The notes under the pieces are model-generated. The model made no database searches, was not told the origin of the DNA, and saw only the letters and a program-made list of their open reading frames with translations. The translations under genes and the position numbers were made by a program. 64,000 nucleotides of DNA from Ancylostoma caninum. Its lineage: Eukaryota; Nematoda; Chromadorea; Rhabditida; Ancylostomatidae. This document shows, in pieces, positions 47,931-59,450 of the stretch (within the stretch, counting starts at the first letter, position 1; every line of letters begins with the position of its first letter). The stretch is from contig JBAJFG010000620.1 in the NCBI GenBank assembly GCA_037903475.1, forward strand, positions 186,001 to 250,000. The letters are read 5' to 3'.

Positions 47931-50900
47931 CTACTCGTTATCTTCAAGGCTGAGATGGGTGATCTTGGAGAAATCGAATTCCTGCGTCGTTCCACGTTGG
48001 AAGATATCGAGCACATCCTAAAAAAAAAGCCAGTTAAGATTAAGGGGCACCGAGGAAAGGTCTATAGTTTCATTCGTTTATACATACGTTATTTTATTAA
48101 ATATTAAAGTAAATAGAAGAACAATCAAAGAGCCATTAAACTATTTTTAGTGCAATGAACTCGAACTATCTACAGTGGACGGCAATGGCGGTGGCCCATC
48201 CGCGGCCTCGAGAAGGACGCAGCGCACGCCGCGCGCGTCGGGAACAATGTCGTCGCCGCCGGAATACTATTTCTAGGGTTTTTTCTCCCCGATTTGCTCG
48301 AAAATCCTTAAAATCGGGTAGAAAAGTAGCTAGAAATTGCATGATAGCAGCAGAATATGGGTCGTGGGTCGCAGCGCGCGCGCCGCGGTTGTGCGACGTC
48401 CTTCTCGAGGCTGCAGATGGGTCAACGCCATGGACGTCCACTGTATGTATCAGTCGAAGCGTATTTTGTGATCAAACAGCTTGAGTATGTGATGAAAACA
48501 TGAGCGAGTGTTAATTTTGCTCGCATGTTTGTAGCTGCTTTTGCCAAAACAAAAATTCTCGAGACATCACCAGAATCTAGGGTGTAAAGATGGCTACTAG
48601 GATTGTCGATCTCAGTAACGCCATGCTCAGGATAGCAGATATGACACAGGTTATGACGAAAACTTGGTGCCATGCTCAATTTGGTACTTTTTCTATGCTT
48701 TTAGACGTTTATTTTTGAGTGCTAATTTCGGAACAATTACCAAAGTTTAGTTGAAAAATTCGAGCAGTCAATTTCTTTCCCACACAATTCTGAGGTGGCC
48801 ACATGAACAAGTGTGTTAAATAATTCAAAATAAGGAATTCAGATGAGCTATGCTTTCATTCTGATTTACCGCTGCCACAATCCAGTACTTTTTGGCGCGT
48901 AAATTGGTTCACGTTTTCCGAATGTTTCACGTCCACTTGGAACGAGAAGACCACAGGCACCATCGCTCAAACGCGTAGCTTCCTACTCCAACAAATCTCT
49001 GCATTCACAAGAACGATATCGGATGTCTTTCCATCATTAGTATTTCAACAGAAAAAGCACATTCTGGATCCACATAAAGCGACAAGAATTCGTAAAGACT
49101 ATTGGTAAAAGCTCAGCTTTAACGTTGTACTTACCTTGCATGTGGTTTCAAAATGAGTAGTGGGGTCATATGACCGTGAAATGAAGATTTGCGACTCATG
49201 ACCAAGGTCTGTGGGCTCGTACACATCCGACACCGAAATGAACCTATAAAAATCCGCAATATGGCTATTATGACGCAAACACTAACGCTCTGTATGAATA
49301 TAACTCACTTTTCGGTAATAGTACCTAGAAGTTGAAGTCCAGGTAGGATCTCTGCTTCTGGATTATTTGTCTCCACGGTGGTAGACACCATCGCAACAAA
49401 CCAACCCTTCGGTGTGACCATGTTGGTGTTGGAGCAGCAGGATATGTAGATGTCTATGAACGAGTGAATATACCCAACAACTACGAAAAGTTGAATTATA
49501 AGAACTCTGCGAACTCAAACCAACCAAAATGTCGTCCAACTTGCTTTTGTGGAATGATAATTTGGCAAGATTGTGCGTCATTTGTTCCAGGAATAGGATG
49601 GTTTAGGAGGCAAATGGCACGCACAACTTGGCCGACCTTCTTTACTCTGTCCATGGCGTAAGATGGATCGCAGTAAACCTACGAGTACAGACATACAGTT
49701 GTCTAATGAGAAAATGAATGAATGAAAAATGACTTGTAATCCATTCCTGTAACAGTGCTAACACAGAACACACAGTACTTTCCATATCATGTAATGCGGA
49801 GTTCTTTTATTTCTTAACACGTTACCTCCACTGCAGAACGATTCTATGAGTCAAAAATAGTACTCGGGAAATTAGCGTAGCGCAGGTGGACCGATGTAAG
49901 CATCAACAAGCAGCGAATGGTCCAATCGCAGGCGCGAGACTTAAATTTGCTTCCCCCAACAAAAATTACACGCTATTTCGACAACAAAAACTTGAAGTTC
50001 TTCCCTACCTGCTTTCCTCGGACGGTTTCTTCGCCACACTTCACGCCAACAACCTTTCCGTTTTCCACAATTAAACTGTCTACTGGCTTATCTAACATAT
50101 ATGTACCACCATAAATGGCGGACAAACGAGCGAAACCCTATAATTAGGATATGTGGAAAATATTTCCACTATGAAATAACAGTTTACTACACAGTAGATA
50201 CAATACCTGAGGTAGCTCTCCGAGACCATACAATGGATAGAGGTACGGCGACTTTCCGTAACGAGCCAGTGAGTCGGAGTACAGTCGGATTTTTTCGACT
50301 GTAGGACCAAATGGCTGTTGCTTGTAGCTGCAAACAAAGACAAAATAGAACTGCAGACTGCCCTGAGTTAAAGACAGAGTTCCACTGTACGTTATGCGGG
50401 AAATTAGCAGACTTTGGTCTTGTTTTTATCCTGCCGACAACGGTATACATGTCACGATTCAAACTACAGCAAAAAAAAAACCAAAGCCGTGTGTTCTGAA
50501 TCATCAAATGCCCTAAGCTAATCTTGAACCATTAGAAATATTAACTAAAAAGGGGTAACCGCAGCCCCACAGGTAAATTGCAGAAATTGCGAAAACCACC
50601 TCTTCTCTGCAATAGCTTGTCTTCAACCAATAACTTTCACGTAATTTTAAACCTGTACAAATGTGGGGCAGGATGTACGAGATCACATCCATGCCGAGTA
50701 CACTACCATTGTTCTCGAAGTATTTTAAAGGTTTTGTTTCTTCGAAAAGCAGCAAAACCAATTTTGGGTGGAACTCTGCTTTAAGACAAACGAAAATAAA
50801 ATTACTCGTCATCTCGATAAAGAGCCAAAGCGTGACCAGTGAAGTCAGCAGTGTTATCATCCAGTCCAAATTTCTCGTACACCTAGGAAAAATTGTATGA

Positions 50901-52041
50901 GGAACTGCAAGAAAATCGAAGCAAACAGAGAAACATCATTGAATACCTGCTGCATGGTATGTGTGTCAGGGTCAAGCCCCTGCCATGTATCTTTATTGAC
51001 TCGATCAAACGCTTGCACCCAACACAAGAATTTCTTGAAACGACGCTTCTCAAACATCCCCATCAAACTGGTCGCTAAAGCCTCCATTTCATCAGCTGGT
51101 ACTTTGTATACCTTAATAAAACTACTGCACATTCTAAAATGAGTAAACAAGTTCAATTGGAAATAAGATTTCCAGTGAACAGCTTAATCAGATGTTATGT
51201 ACCTTTCCACCTTTGTAGACATACGATCCTTCAACAGACTTGAACTCTAGGTAGCGCGTAACACCAGTGTGGATGAGAAGCTTGACTAAAGATCCATTTG
51301 CCATCAAGAACTTCGGGATCAGGTCAACATTCCAGTCACGACCACGTCCCATCTCTGGAGGCGGCTTAGCGTTGGGACCTAAACAGATGAATACTCTTCA
51401 TGAAGAATGAAATGAGATGAAGAATGCTTTCCAACGTGAAAGAGCAAACGAATAGCAAAACAAAGACAGGCAGCATCAGTACATTACTAGTACAGCATCA
51501 GTACATCTACCTAAATTCCATTAAAGTCTATTCTCCAGCACTAGCTATTTCCGCAGTGATATTAACATACAAGATTTTACAGAATTTGTTGAGTCCTGTT
51601 ATCCATAGTGAGTATTGCGCAATACGACTAATAAATTTTATTTGAAAACTATGAGGAAAATGCTATGCCATCACGCAATTACTTTTGGTTAAAAACCCTT
51701 ACGAGTTTTATGATCACAGCCAGTTCGTACGCGAAACTTCACCACAGTGTATTACATCACATCGTAACGCAGAAAGAAAATTTGAGCATTAAAAACGACT
51801 AACCCATAAACTTCTCATACAGCTGCTCCAAAGGAGTCAACGACGCCGACTCTCCTCCATAGTAGTTATTTCTATCAATATGAAGGACCTTCTTGCCGGA
51901 TACAGAAAGCATCCCAGAAATGATGCATTCCTTGAAAGGGAGTTCAATAAATACCACTAATGAACGGTGATACATTACATGGAAAAAATATCGAACCTTG
52001 AGGCCGGTTCCGAGAACGATTGCGTCGTATTCCTCATCCAT
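47931..52041 (-). CDS. gdi-1: Rab GDP dissociation inhibitor (11 exons, complete)
   Basis: Exons (minus): 52041-51997, 51930-51804, 51378-51203, 51111-50947, 50882-50806, 50327-50207, 50137-50009, 49678-49525, 49453-49309, 49243-49135, 48017-47931. They total 1335 nt, 444 residues plus TAG, matching the family length (about 445). All phases close with GT-AG ends. The protein has [18 protein letters not shown] (conserved region 1), [23 protein letters not shown], the Rab-binding [31 protein letters not shown] and [18 protein letters not shown] extracts prenylated GDP-bound Rab proteins from membranes and keeps them soluble in the cytosol. It is probably the second gene of an operon with coq-3. 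The last intron carries a MITE. Confidence 0.96.
48173..48443. mobile_element. Tc1/mariner-type MITE in gdi-1 last intron
   Basis: CAGTGGACGGCAATGGCGGT at the left and its imperfect inverse ending GGACGTCCACTG at the right are flanked by TA (48171-48172, 48444-48445). The arms are about 70 bp and share CCTCGAGAAGGACG and GGCGCGCGCGC-like blocks. It is 271 bp, GC-rich and non-coding. Confidence 0.75.
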
Positions 52042-52206
52042 GGTTGGCTTCACAGAGGAGAGCTTACCTATACGAACGCATAGCAAACATTCAAATCAAA
52101 CATTCAACTAAAGAGTAAACAACTGATAGTAGTACTCATCTGCGACAACAACAGAAACAGTAAATACACGACTGCTATAAAAAATTTATTGCAATGCCTT
52201 CCGATC
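52042..52206 (-). promoter_or_regulatory. coq-3 / gdi-1 intercistronic region
   Basis: There are only 165 bp between the coq-3 stop and the gdi-1 ATG. AATAAA (complement at 52185-52190) lies 17 nt after the stop. A pyrimidine-rich tract TTTACTCTTTAG and the acceptor-like CGTATAG lie nearer gdi-1. This is the layout of a nematode operon junction with SL2 trans-splicing. Confidence 0.7.
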
Positions 52207-54977
52207 CTAATTTTTTACAGCAACACATGCGTAATTAACAGCAGTAGATGGAATCCAAAACCAATGATTCGTGAAAGGGTTGTAGGTGAAACCATTTATG
52301 GCTCTAAAAGCAAAATATATGTATAAAAATGGAAGGGAAATATAGGTATTTACTTGACACTGCATCCGCATCGCTCAAGGACTTGTGTAAGGTGACGAGG
52401 CTCGACAAATTTCTTCCACTGGTGAACTCCTTGTGGAACGAATTTCAACACATCCTGAAAGAACTTCTCTAACTTCATGAAAACTTTTTATTCCCTTACT
52501 TGGAACGATATGAAAATGTGATAAGAATGGAAAATTGTTATTAGAGATGGGGAATAGGGAACAAATACTGGGTCATGTTTTTCTTTTGTTTCTGAATGCT
52601 GTAAAAAAACAAAGGATGCCAGCAACTTCTGAACATGGTTGAACTGTTCATTCACCGCGGGAGTGGTCTAAGTCGAACAAATCATTGTGCAATAACAGTA
52701 AACATAGCATGGATTTCTAAACAAGAAATCGACCAAAATAACTCCAAAGATGTCCATTTGATTTTCCATTTGATGGAATTACCCTAAACTAGTAAAAATC
52801 ACTTGACTGAGTGACGTGAGTTGGAGACCAGTCCAATATGCCAAAGGTGAGAGGATAGAAACAGAAGTCAAAGACTAATCTTGTGTTCCCATTGAAAGAA
52901 TCCAACATTTACTTATTCTAACAGCCATTACGAACATGGGTGATTTTGAATACAAATTTCGCAATAGAGCTCTTTTAATGGATTGACCGGTCGCAACAGA
53001 TAAGCGGAAAAGGAAACAGCGCCTGGCGACAGCTAAAGCGTTACACTCATAATTTACACGCAGGATTTTGCACAATCTGGTTGTACAGTGGTCCGTCCTA
53101 TTCAACTAATATTATACCAAGAGGTTTACAAGTAAAGAAAACAGTAAAACTTTTTTAGAATTCCTAAGTGTGATGACATGGAACATCAACCAGAACAGTG
53201 CTGACCGAAGCACGTGTGCGGTCGTGAAAACGGAATATTTTTGATGAGAGCATCAAGCCAGAGACAGTATTGAAATCACCTCAGCAATCCAGACCGCGAG
53301 AACCTGACTGGCAAGTGTTTTATTTATGGTTGTGAAAAACAGCGGGGCACCCGGTTTCGCAAGTCGTACGCATCCTTCAACAAAAGCATCGACATCTGCT
53401 ACGTGCTCAACGATCTCGGATGCAACAACGGCGTCAAAACCTGAAAAAATCCGGTGAAAAACTAATGGTGAACAGAATCCTGAAAAGTGAGGTATGGTGG
53501 TGAGGATGATGAAGTTGATGCTATTGGTCTTCCTCGTCGCAAACGAGGCGCCACGTGGAGAGCAGCGCGTGCACAACGAGAGATGGGAGAGCGTGAGGAA
53601 TGCGCGACTACTACAAAAGCGGACACAAAAATTGATCGCGTCGATGGAGGCGGCTGGAATGAATACGGGATCGGACGCAAACACAGCACGCAAGCCGCAG
53701 CGTTTCAGAATAGAATGATGCGAAACCGCAGAGATGACGTTGCTCAGCTCTGGAGAAAGCGGTCAAGAAAGGAGACTGACATGGAGCGCTGGGTGGATGT
53801 GGACAACGGCCTGCTACACTTCGACAAACGCGACGTGCGCGATCGATACGGCGCACTAAACAGCGGTGTGCCCAAAAAGGAGATGCATCATCACGCTACT
53901 GCAAATGCGCTTGTGCTTCATCCAGCACTCCGGCGTACCAGTACAAAATCGAGCTTGCACACCACTTGCTCACAATGTCTGCTCACTCATTCTCTAGCTT
54001 AGCTGTGATTGCAATCAAAACTTAGAATATGCACAAAGAAGGAGGTCAAGGCGAATTTACACACGAAATTTCACAATATCATGAAATTTCTGATTAAGAA
54101 AGTGTCCGCCATATTGTGCTTGGCTACGAAGATAGAATTCTAACAAAACGGTTATGCAAAAGCCTGAGTCCTCTTCATCTGACTATTTATTTTCATGTTG
54201 AAAAGAGGAATAGCTGGTCTTCTCTAGCAGCGCGAGGGGAGTGCAGTACTTAACCACTCCATTTCGAGGAATACTCGATTGAGACATGGAACCACTACGT
54301 TGTTTTCAGAAGGACAGCAGGAAGAAAAGGTAATGGATAGTCGAACTAATTAGGAAAGATTAAACAAAGGTAAAATCTGATCATAAAGTCAGACTGGAAT
54401 TTTGCGATGGAATCTTTTGGTTATAAAAATTGGTTGAGCAAAAACCATGATAGTGATTGAGAACAACAATGAGCCATACTCATCTTAGTGACCCCTCTTG
54501 ATAGTTTCTCCTATATAAAAAGAAATAGATTAACAATAGATACAATGTCGAACGGAAACAAAGAACAATTAGAAAGGAAAAAATAAACAGAATCCAGCAA
54601 TGTCTCAGTGAAACTGAAGAACTAGCAGGGATATCTTCCTATTCAGAGGTTTTTTTCGTTCTCGTATAGTGAAAACTGAGAACAAACTTCAGTAGTTGAA
54701 AAATCATTCCAAGCACGAACCATGTAGAGTTCGAAACAAAAAATGAGTGTAGATTTTTAAGTGACATAAGCAGGAAGTAAAAAGGCACCACAAAGTTGCA
54801 ATTTCTGGCAACAACGAAGCATTTATCTCACGAAGCGAAAACCAAAATATATAAGAACTTGCCCCTCTCGTGTTCTTTAGAGAAGCTCTCGACTGTCCCA
54901 CAATGATAAGTAATCCTCTTAGATAACCCGGTTAATTGCAGAGGGCGCGACTCCAGCACATCACGAGCAGCGATCAC
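52207..54977 (-). CDS. coq-3: ubiquinone biosynthesis O-methyltransferase COQ3, 3' half
   Basis: Exons found (minus): 54977-54863, 53440-53280, 52454-52354, 52303-52207, with stop TAG. The protein runs VIAARDVLESRPLQLTGLSK, ITYHCGTVESF, FDAVVASEIVEHVADVDAFV, RLAKPGAPLFFTTINKTLAS, DVLKFVPQGVHQWKKFV and GFTYNPFTNHWFW. It aligns with the second half of COQ3, the mitochondrial SAM-dependent enzyme that methylates ring hydroxyls in coenzyme Q synthesis. The intron after 54863 appears to use a GC donor (GCAAGT), because only this joins the phases as ..HERG-FDAVV. The exon with the SAM glycine motif (DVGCGxG) and the N-terminus were not found upstream within the window. Confidence 0.88.
53494..53718 (+). 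CDS. hypothetical small ORF antisense to a coq-3 intron
   Basis: A 74-codon frame starts with a short hydrophobic stretch (MMKLMLLVFLVANEAP) like a signal peptide. It is followed by a charged helix-like region and ends RKPQRFRIE. It overlaps a longer frame (53487-54002) in another phase in a locally CpG-rich stretch. No family is recognised, and it may well be chance. Confidence 0.15.
   Translation: MVVRMMKLMLLVFLVANEAPRGEQRVHNERWESVRNARLLQKRTQKLIASMEAAGMNTGSDANTARKPQRFRIE
53719..54862. other. coq-3 intron, no further feature
   Basis: This is the rest of the 1.4-kb intron between coq-3 exons 54863 and 53440. No exon, TIR or RNA gene was recognised. The CpG-rich part ends at about 53960. Confidence 0.4.
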
Positions 54978-55279
54978 CTAGACAACACTCATAACCTATC
55001 CCGCAAAGCTAAAATGGATTGCAAACCTATCGCACTGCTTGTCAGATGGAACTCCTAAAAGCCAACAGAAGGGAAATCAAAACAGAAACTTCGTCGAGAA
55101 TAAATGTTTGAGCTAATTTTCTCCTTTTTGTTTCAAGCAGCGATACAAATTTGTTCTCCAGAATTTTCGCAGCACAGCTGTTACGGAGTAGATAAGACAA
55201 ATCCTCAAGATGCCTCAAGTCCTCGTTCACATGTCCATAACCTATTACACAACGCACGCAAAATATTGTCACTGTGCTC

Positions 55280-55385
55280 ACAAGGAAGGCGCAACAGGCC
55301 AGGCTCGCAGATCGGAATGAAACCTTCATTGTGCTCACAAGGGAGGTGCAAGAAACCCGGCTCGCAGATCGGAATGAGAGCTATA
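55280..55385. repeat. ~55-bp tandem duplication
   Basis: GTGCTCACAAGG...GGCTCGCAGATCGGAATGA occurs twice in tandem. Confidence 0.75.
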
Positions 55386-55697
55386 TGGCTTGAATCCTTG
55401 TTTGAGTAGGTGCTACAATATGTATTTCATTGCTGCCCTCGGCTTTAAAAAAATAGGAATTCCGCCACACCACTACATACGTTCCTGTCCTCGTCGACGA
55501 CGTGATGGCCGAGTGGGGGGATATGCTGCACTGTCAGGCAAAGGTTCGAGGGTTTGAACCCCGTCCTATGCATTCGTTTTGCATTCTTGTTTGTTGGGAT
55601 TTCTAGTCTCTTGAAACCGAGGGCAGTAATGAAATACATAGTGTAGCACTTACGCAAACAAAGATTCAAGCCAAATAGGTTTCATTCCGATCTGAGC
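55365..55697. repeat. foldback with tRNA-like centre
   Basis: Arms of about 80 bp (55365-55443 and 55617-55697) share GTATTTCATTGCTGCCCTCG and CTTGAATC...TTGTTTG as inverse copies. The loop holds a tRNA-like stretch. Confidence 0.65.
55500..55572 (+). other. tRNA-like sequence, probable SINE head or tRNA pseudogene
   Basis: GATGGCCGAGTGGGGGGATA resembles the A box and D arm of Ser/Leu tRNAs, and GAGGGTTTGAACCCC is a good B box and T arm. The spacing is about 40 bases. The acceptor stem does not pair convincingly, so a working tRNA is unlikely. Its position inside a foldback suggests a SINE-like element. Confidence 0.4.
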
Positions 55698-57099
55698 ATG
55701 ACCTCTTGCACCCTTCTTGTCAGATCAGAGCTGTTGAGGAGGAAAGCACGTGGTATGTAGTAGATAGGAGTGGAAAAAAAGCTATACAAAAAAAAAGCTT
55801 TGACGAAAGATGGAATGAGCTAACGACAAGTGAAATCATTACTTGGAGCTGTTGACAACATGAAAATAGGAATAAGGTAGTAGAAGCTACTCCTTCTGCG
55901 TTGCAGAAAAACTGGGTCACCGCTACACTCCACATGGAATATAGCATTCAGCGTCGCCATCGCTGTGGACTGTGACAACTATGCCTATCGAACATGGGCA
56001 AATGATCGCATTGCCGATGTTGGCGATCGCCAGTCGCCATCGAAAGGAAGTTAGGGTGATCTTCTTCACAAAATCAAAAAAAAAAAAAAAAACTCCGCAA
56101 ACTCAGCATATCATTACGATGGTCACAACCCCCCAAGCACGATTCAATGCGTTGTTGACCAAGAAGCGAGAACTTTATCAACTGTTACTGCTCAGAGAGC
56201 TACCACAGCAGCAGTAAACACGCTTCACCGTGAAATGAAAGATGTTGTTCGTGCCTGATATACTCACTGCTGATTTAAAGGCAGGGGTCCACCTCATTTT
56301 CGTAGTTCAGCTAACAGCAGATTCTGCATCTACTCGGCGCGATGGTTCCAACGGTATACATAAATTGTCTCAGAATGGTCTATAAACCCGTCTCCCGGTA
56401 AGGGGTCTGTAACAGTTTGCTAACCCGAGTTGACGTGTGAAGCCGTTGATCTTATCGATTGGACACGCCAAGACTCGTTGACCGACGCGGCAGCCGTGGC
56501 AGGCAGCCAGCACAGCTTGGAGCGATCCGCCTCCGGGCTCCAAATTTTTATCCAGTTCGAGCCTTTCAAAAATGGGGATTTCGTCGCTTCTGTGCCTGTT
56601 GATGTACATTCCAGGGATCAACATGATGAGAAGGTCTAGGATATGTTGGTAAATCCAACAGGCAGAATGAGGTGGCCCTCTGCCTTTAAAACTTTGCATA
56701 AACAATTTACAAAACATGATGGGCTCTGCTTAAATTGCGGATGCTGCAGGTCCATCTTGCGGAGCACGTCTTGACTGACTAGGCTACCGTTATGCAACAG
56801 CATTTGTAAGCAAATCGTGTGTGCACCCCCCCCCCCCCCTCTTTGCCTCGACTAAGCAAGTCAAATCAAAGGAAATTAATTATATGGAATCCACTTTATA
56901 AGTGGATCAATACTGGCAGTCGAGTTTAGGTTCTGGAACAAATAAGTTTCAATAAATACAACAAACATTTGTGTTTTTCTTTGTAAAAAAATATAACCGG
57001 ACTTATACATCGACTAATGGGATACTATGTTGGTAAAGATAGCAGTATAAGACATGCATTATCTTTTCATCTAACTGATAATTGTCAAACAACCACAAT

Positions 57100-57205
57100 C
57101 TTCCTCTTTCGAGGGATTCCAGCCGATTTGCTGCGAGGCTACGTGGCGCGACCCCTGTGGCGGAGAGGGGGTTAAACGCGGACCAAAAGCAGCCTGCGAT
57201 GTGGG
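57100..57205 (+). repeat. RTE-A 5'-end fragment
   Basis: GCTGCGAGGCTACGTGGCGC and GGGTTAAACGCGGACCAAA match the minus strand of 21085-21170, the 5' leader of RTE-A. The rest of the element is absent, unusual for a family whose copies normally lose the 5' end. Confidence 0.7.
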
Positions 57206-57494
57206 GTCGATCTAGGGGATCGAGTCCTCAGTTCTGCTGTGCTGGATTCGATCTATTAGGTATGTGAAAAAGTTTCCGCCCTCTAGCGGTGAGTAGCTAT
57301 AATAGTTGGTTATCCATGCAAATGCTTTGTAAACGCTGCTTTGTTTTGTTGGTTTTCCATCTGTCAATAATATTCACTACATATTTGTTTTGATTTGCAT
57401 TACCATCGTTGTGTTTTATAGCGATAATCATGGCGAATTCGACCCAAGCAAGCATTATTTGTCACAGTTACCCCACTGTAACCCTACAAAAACG

Positions 57495-57604
57495 TAGTTA
57501 TGACACAAAATGGATAGGTTATTCGTGTTCAGCACCTCGAATTCCCCTGTACAAAGTTTCGGCGAGAAATTTTTTTCTTTGAAAATTTTGGAGCCCGAAT
57601 GTGG
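57495..57604 (+). repeat. fragment related to the 867-1416 foldback
   Basis: TTCGTGTTCAGCACCTCGAA and GAAAATTTTGGAGCCC match the right half of the foldback at 1340-1416. It lies inside the mariner, between its 5' end and the transposase remnant. Confidence 0.5.
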
Positions 57605-57792
57605 AGAGATTCTTTCTCAGCACATGTGACAAAAGCCGTCAAGGGAACTCTTGAAGCACTTTGCTGGAATGTGCTAGCTCGTGCGGCTTATTCACCAGAC
57701 TGTGCCCCGTCAGACTACCACTTCTTTCGGTTGATGTCCCACAGGATTTCCATGCAGCGCTTCTAGTATCTTACTCTGTATAAAGCGCAGAC

Positions 57793-58927
57793 CAGGGATG
57801 AGCGGAATTCCGACTTCCGACTTCCGAAACTTCCGACATTCGGGTGTTTTTTGGACTTCCGACTTCCGAGTTCCGACTTCCGAAAAATTGCGAAAAAAAG
57901 CCGGAAGTTTTCGGAAGTCTTGGAGTGATGCAAGTGCGTTTTATTTCAAGGTTGCCGCTAATTTTGAGCAGTTTTTTAAGATCTGACTGGCATTGTGTAC
58001 ACAGGGGGTAGGGTAGTGGCAAACCAAAAGTAACGTTTCCTAAGCGTGCACACGCAAGTTTTGCTGTCTTAGATGGGATGTCATACAGGGTAGCAACAGT
58101 CTTTAACCAAAACTTTCGTTATGGTTTTTCTTTTCTGAAATTTCTGGAGATGAATTTATGTTGTCCTATTCGCAACGTTTTTGTTGTAGGTTCGATACTA
58201 CACATCAGTACATGGATTAACGAAATCATTTTGCCAAAAATTCATTGGAAGAATAGGAGAGGATCTACTCAACATTCAGCACTTTTTGAAAGAATCGATG
58301 AAAAATTTGAAGTTGTTCGTTCTCATTTGCTTCAAGCATAATAATGTTAACTAACTAAACAACATGGGATCAAACCAAAATCAGGCAACCCTCCGTTCTT
58401 TCAAAGTAGGAGAGTCGCACTGAGTACCGCTGAAAAGATACTAAAACTTAACACGACTATTAACTGAAAAACACTCTTGTCATGGAGGACTGATATGAAG
58501 ATAGGCAGTACTACTCAACATTCCCCTCCACAGGACATTTTCCTGTGCACAACATAATGTATTCACACTAAAGGGCTGTTGTGCAAAACTTGTGAATTTT
58601 TGATATCTGACGAATTTGCTACAGCCCTGCTCAACCACTTAGGTTTTGTTGAGCGATCCTTCATTTTTTATTTATCCTTCAGTTCTGAATTGATACCACT
58701 ACTTGTGAGAGTAATTAGATAAAACTATCAAAATGAACGCCAATTATTCTAACATGGCATGGTTTTCACCAATCCTGAGAGCCTTCACTATATGCATGTG
58801 CATGTGCACTCATTGGACTCTCCGTACTTCCGACTTCCGGCACTTCCGATATTCCGGTCTTTTTTGGGGCTTCCGATTTCCGACTTCCGAGTTCCGAATT
58901 TTTGAATTTGACTTCCGCTCATCCCTG
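57793..58927. mobile_element. hAT-like non-autonomous element inside mariner
   Basis: CAGGGATGAGCGGAA and the perfect inverse TTCCGCTCATCCCTG are flanked by the perfect 8-bp duplication GCGCAGAC (57785-57792 and 58928-58935). Subterminal clusters of ACTTCCGACTTCCGA occur at both ends (57808-57890, 58823-58920). No transposase is found. The features match the hAT superfamily, and it is younger than the host mariner. Confidence 0.88.
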
Positions 58928-59319
58928 GCGCAGACCCTCCCCCCCATCGCCGCGCGAGGGATGACAGGTCACGCTGTCATTGATCCACTCGCCTCACCCC
59001 ACCTCTTTTGCCCGCCGCCACGGGCTCAATTGCGAAAATTGACACGCCCAATGAAACGCCCATGGTATATGTATGTGTACAACATGGAAATCTTTAATTA
59101 GGACATCTAATTTGCAACCAAAACGGAATATCTTGGATCTTTAAAGCAGAATGGGAGAACCACTGATGAAGCTAGTGTGATTTCGCAATCAGAGCCGTGA
59201 AAATCACACGAAGCGCAGCTTCGCCGCGCTTCGCGGATGACAGTGATTTTCTAGAGTTTACCTAGCCCGGAGGTGACGTGGCACACGGGTCCGAATCAGA
59301 GCACCGCTTCGCGGCGCTC

Positions 59320-59450
59320 TGGCTCGGGGTTCTTTTTTTCAGACTTTACATAGTCCGGAGCGCTCTGGCTCGTGGTTCTTTTTTTCAGACTTTACCTAGC
59401 CCGGAGCGCTCTGGCTCGGGGTTCTTTTTTTTTCAGACTTTACCTAGCCC
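59320..59450. repeat. short tandem units in mariner
   Basis: TCAGACTTTACCTAGCCCGG and CTCTGGCTCGGGGTTCTTT alternate in about three tandem units of roughly 55 bp. A copy of GAGGTGACGTGGCACACGGG precedes and follows them. Confidence 0.7.

Larger units (their letters stand above)
54978..57099. other. stretch upstream of the known coq-3 exons
   Basis: The missing 5' coq-3 exons should lie here or beyond. I could not find the SAM-binding block. A minus frame at 56370-56717 is open for 115 codons but resembles nothing. A 10-codon minus start at about 56315 (MRWTPAFKSA, then GTGAGT) could be a first exon of some gene. Confidence 0.3.

Noticed and set aside
53487..54002. A 171-codon plus frame within the coq-3 intron
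   Set aside because: It lies in a CpG-rich stretch where all phases are open. It is highly charged, without any recognisable domain or conserved motif.
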